Shown here piece by piece: positions 50,963-50,997 of a stretch of 50,997 bases of DNA. The stretch spans positions 1 to 50,997 of the forward strand of contig PABG01000096.1 of NCBI GenBank assembly GCA_002699185.1, read 5' to 3'. Position 1 is the first letter of the stretch. Each line of letters opens with the position of its first letter. The notes under the pieces are model-generated. The model was not told where the DNA came from and did not search any database. It saw nothing but the letters and a program-made list of their open reading frames with translations. The position numbers and the translations under genes were made by a program. The DNA is from Gammaproteobacteria bacterium (GTDB taxonomy: Bacteria > Pseudomonadota > Gammaproteobacteria > Thiohalobacterales > Thiohalobacteraceae).

Positions 50963-50997
50963 CGCCGCCTCCCGGCGCCCTCCTCCGGCGGCCGGAC

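Overview
The window is about 51 kb of high-GC chromosome from a gammaproteobacterium. The syntenies ribF-murJ/rpsT and proB-obgE-rpmA-rplU/ispB, the type of IspG, SlyD, Rsd, ZapE and SelO, and the number of sulfur-relay proteins (rhodanese, two DsrC/TusE-family proteins, a cyclic-nucleotide-domain protein fused to rhodanese) fit a sulfur-oxidising, probably autotrophic member of the Chromatiales/Ectothiorhodospiraceae type. That placement is inference from gene content. No rRNA, CRISPR array, phage or recognisable insertion sequence is present; one tRNA-Pro(CGG) is.

Layout. 1-7.4 kb holds core housekeeping genes: ribF (cut by the window edge), murJ, rpsT, proB, obgE, rpmA, rplU, ispB, tRNA-Pro. 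7.4-10.6 kb is an accessory patch with a HicAB toxin-antitoxin pair facing a lexA-dinB SOS operon whose control region carries GTTC-N7-GTTC boxes. 10.6-14.6 kb has a GIDE/EF-hand membrane protein, LemA, a small unknown protein and an EAL-CBS-GGDEF signalling protein. 14.9-16.6 kb has a rhodanese (sseA) and an unusual fusion of an unknown N-terminal domain to a cysteine-less DsrC-like domain. Then come nsrR, ispG, an adenosylhomocysteinase-like gene, and a probable zinc locus (small His-rich exported protein, outer-membrane barrel, ZnuA-like and ZnuB-like proteins, no ATPase gene). 25-31.8 kb carries a run of small poorly known genes (DnaJ-related, zinc-ribbon, ParS-like, cNMP-cNMP-rhodanese, DUF2934), then ygiQ and two small DUF genes. 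32-36 kb has a ferredoxin-type reductase, small unknown genes, msrB and slyD. 36-40 kb is a Fur-box-controlled Fe(III) ABC operon (fbpA-fbpB-fbpC) that continues into slyD. The rest holds selO, an inositol-phosphatase-family gene, a PilZ protein, an orphan CX10C DsrC-like gene, zapE, gloB, fructose-1,6-bisphosphatase, an ICMT/NnrU-like methyltransferase, rsd and an IscR homologue without the cluster cysteines.

The intergenic space is full of palindromic repeats in at least five families. The most distinctive is a nested composite: outer inverted arms built of about 9-nt CACGGAAAx units that enclose a REP-like GTAGGTCGGGTTAGC hairpin, found six times. The most unusual single structure is a pair of large hairpins (44972-45165) between the convergent dsrC-like and zapE genes. 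Their outer stems are unrelated, but they share a 24-nt apical core that reads in the same sense in both transcripts.

Start codons were chosen by ribosome-binding site and family length where possible. Functions given for small unknown proteins are limited to what the sequence shows.
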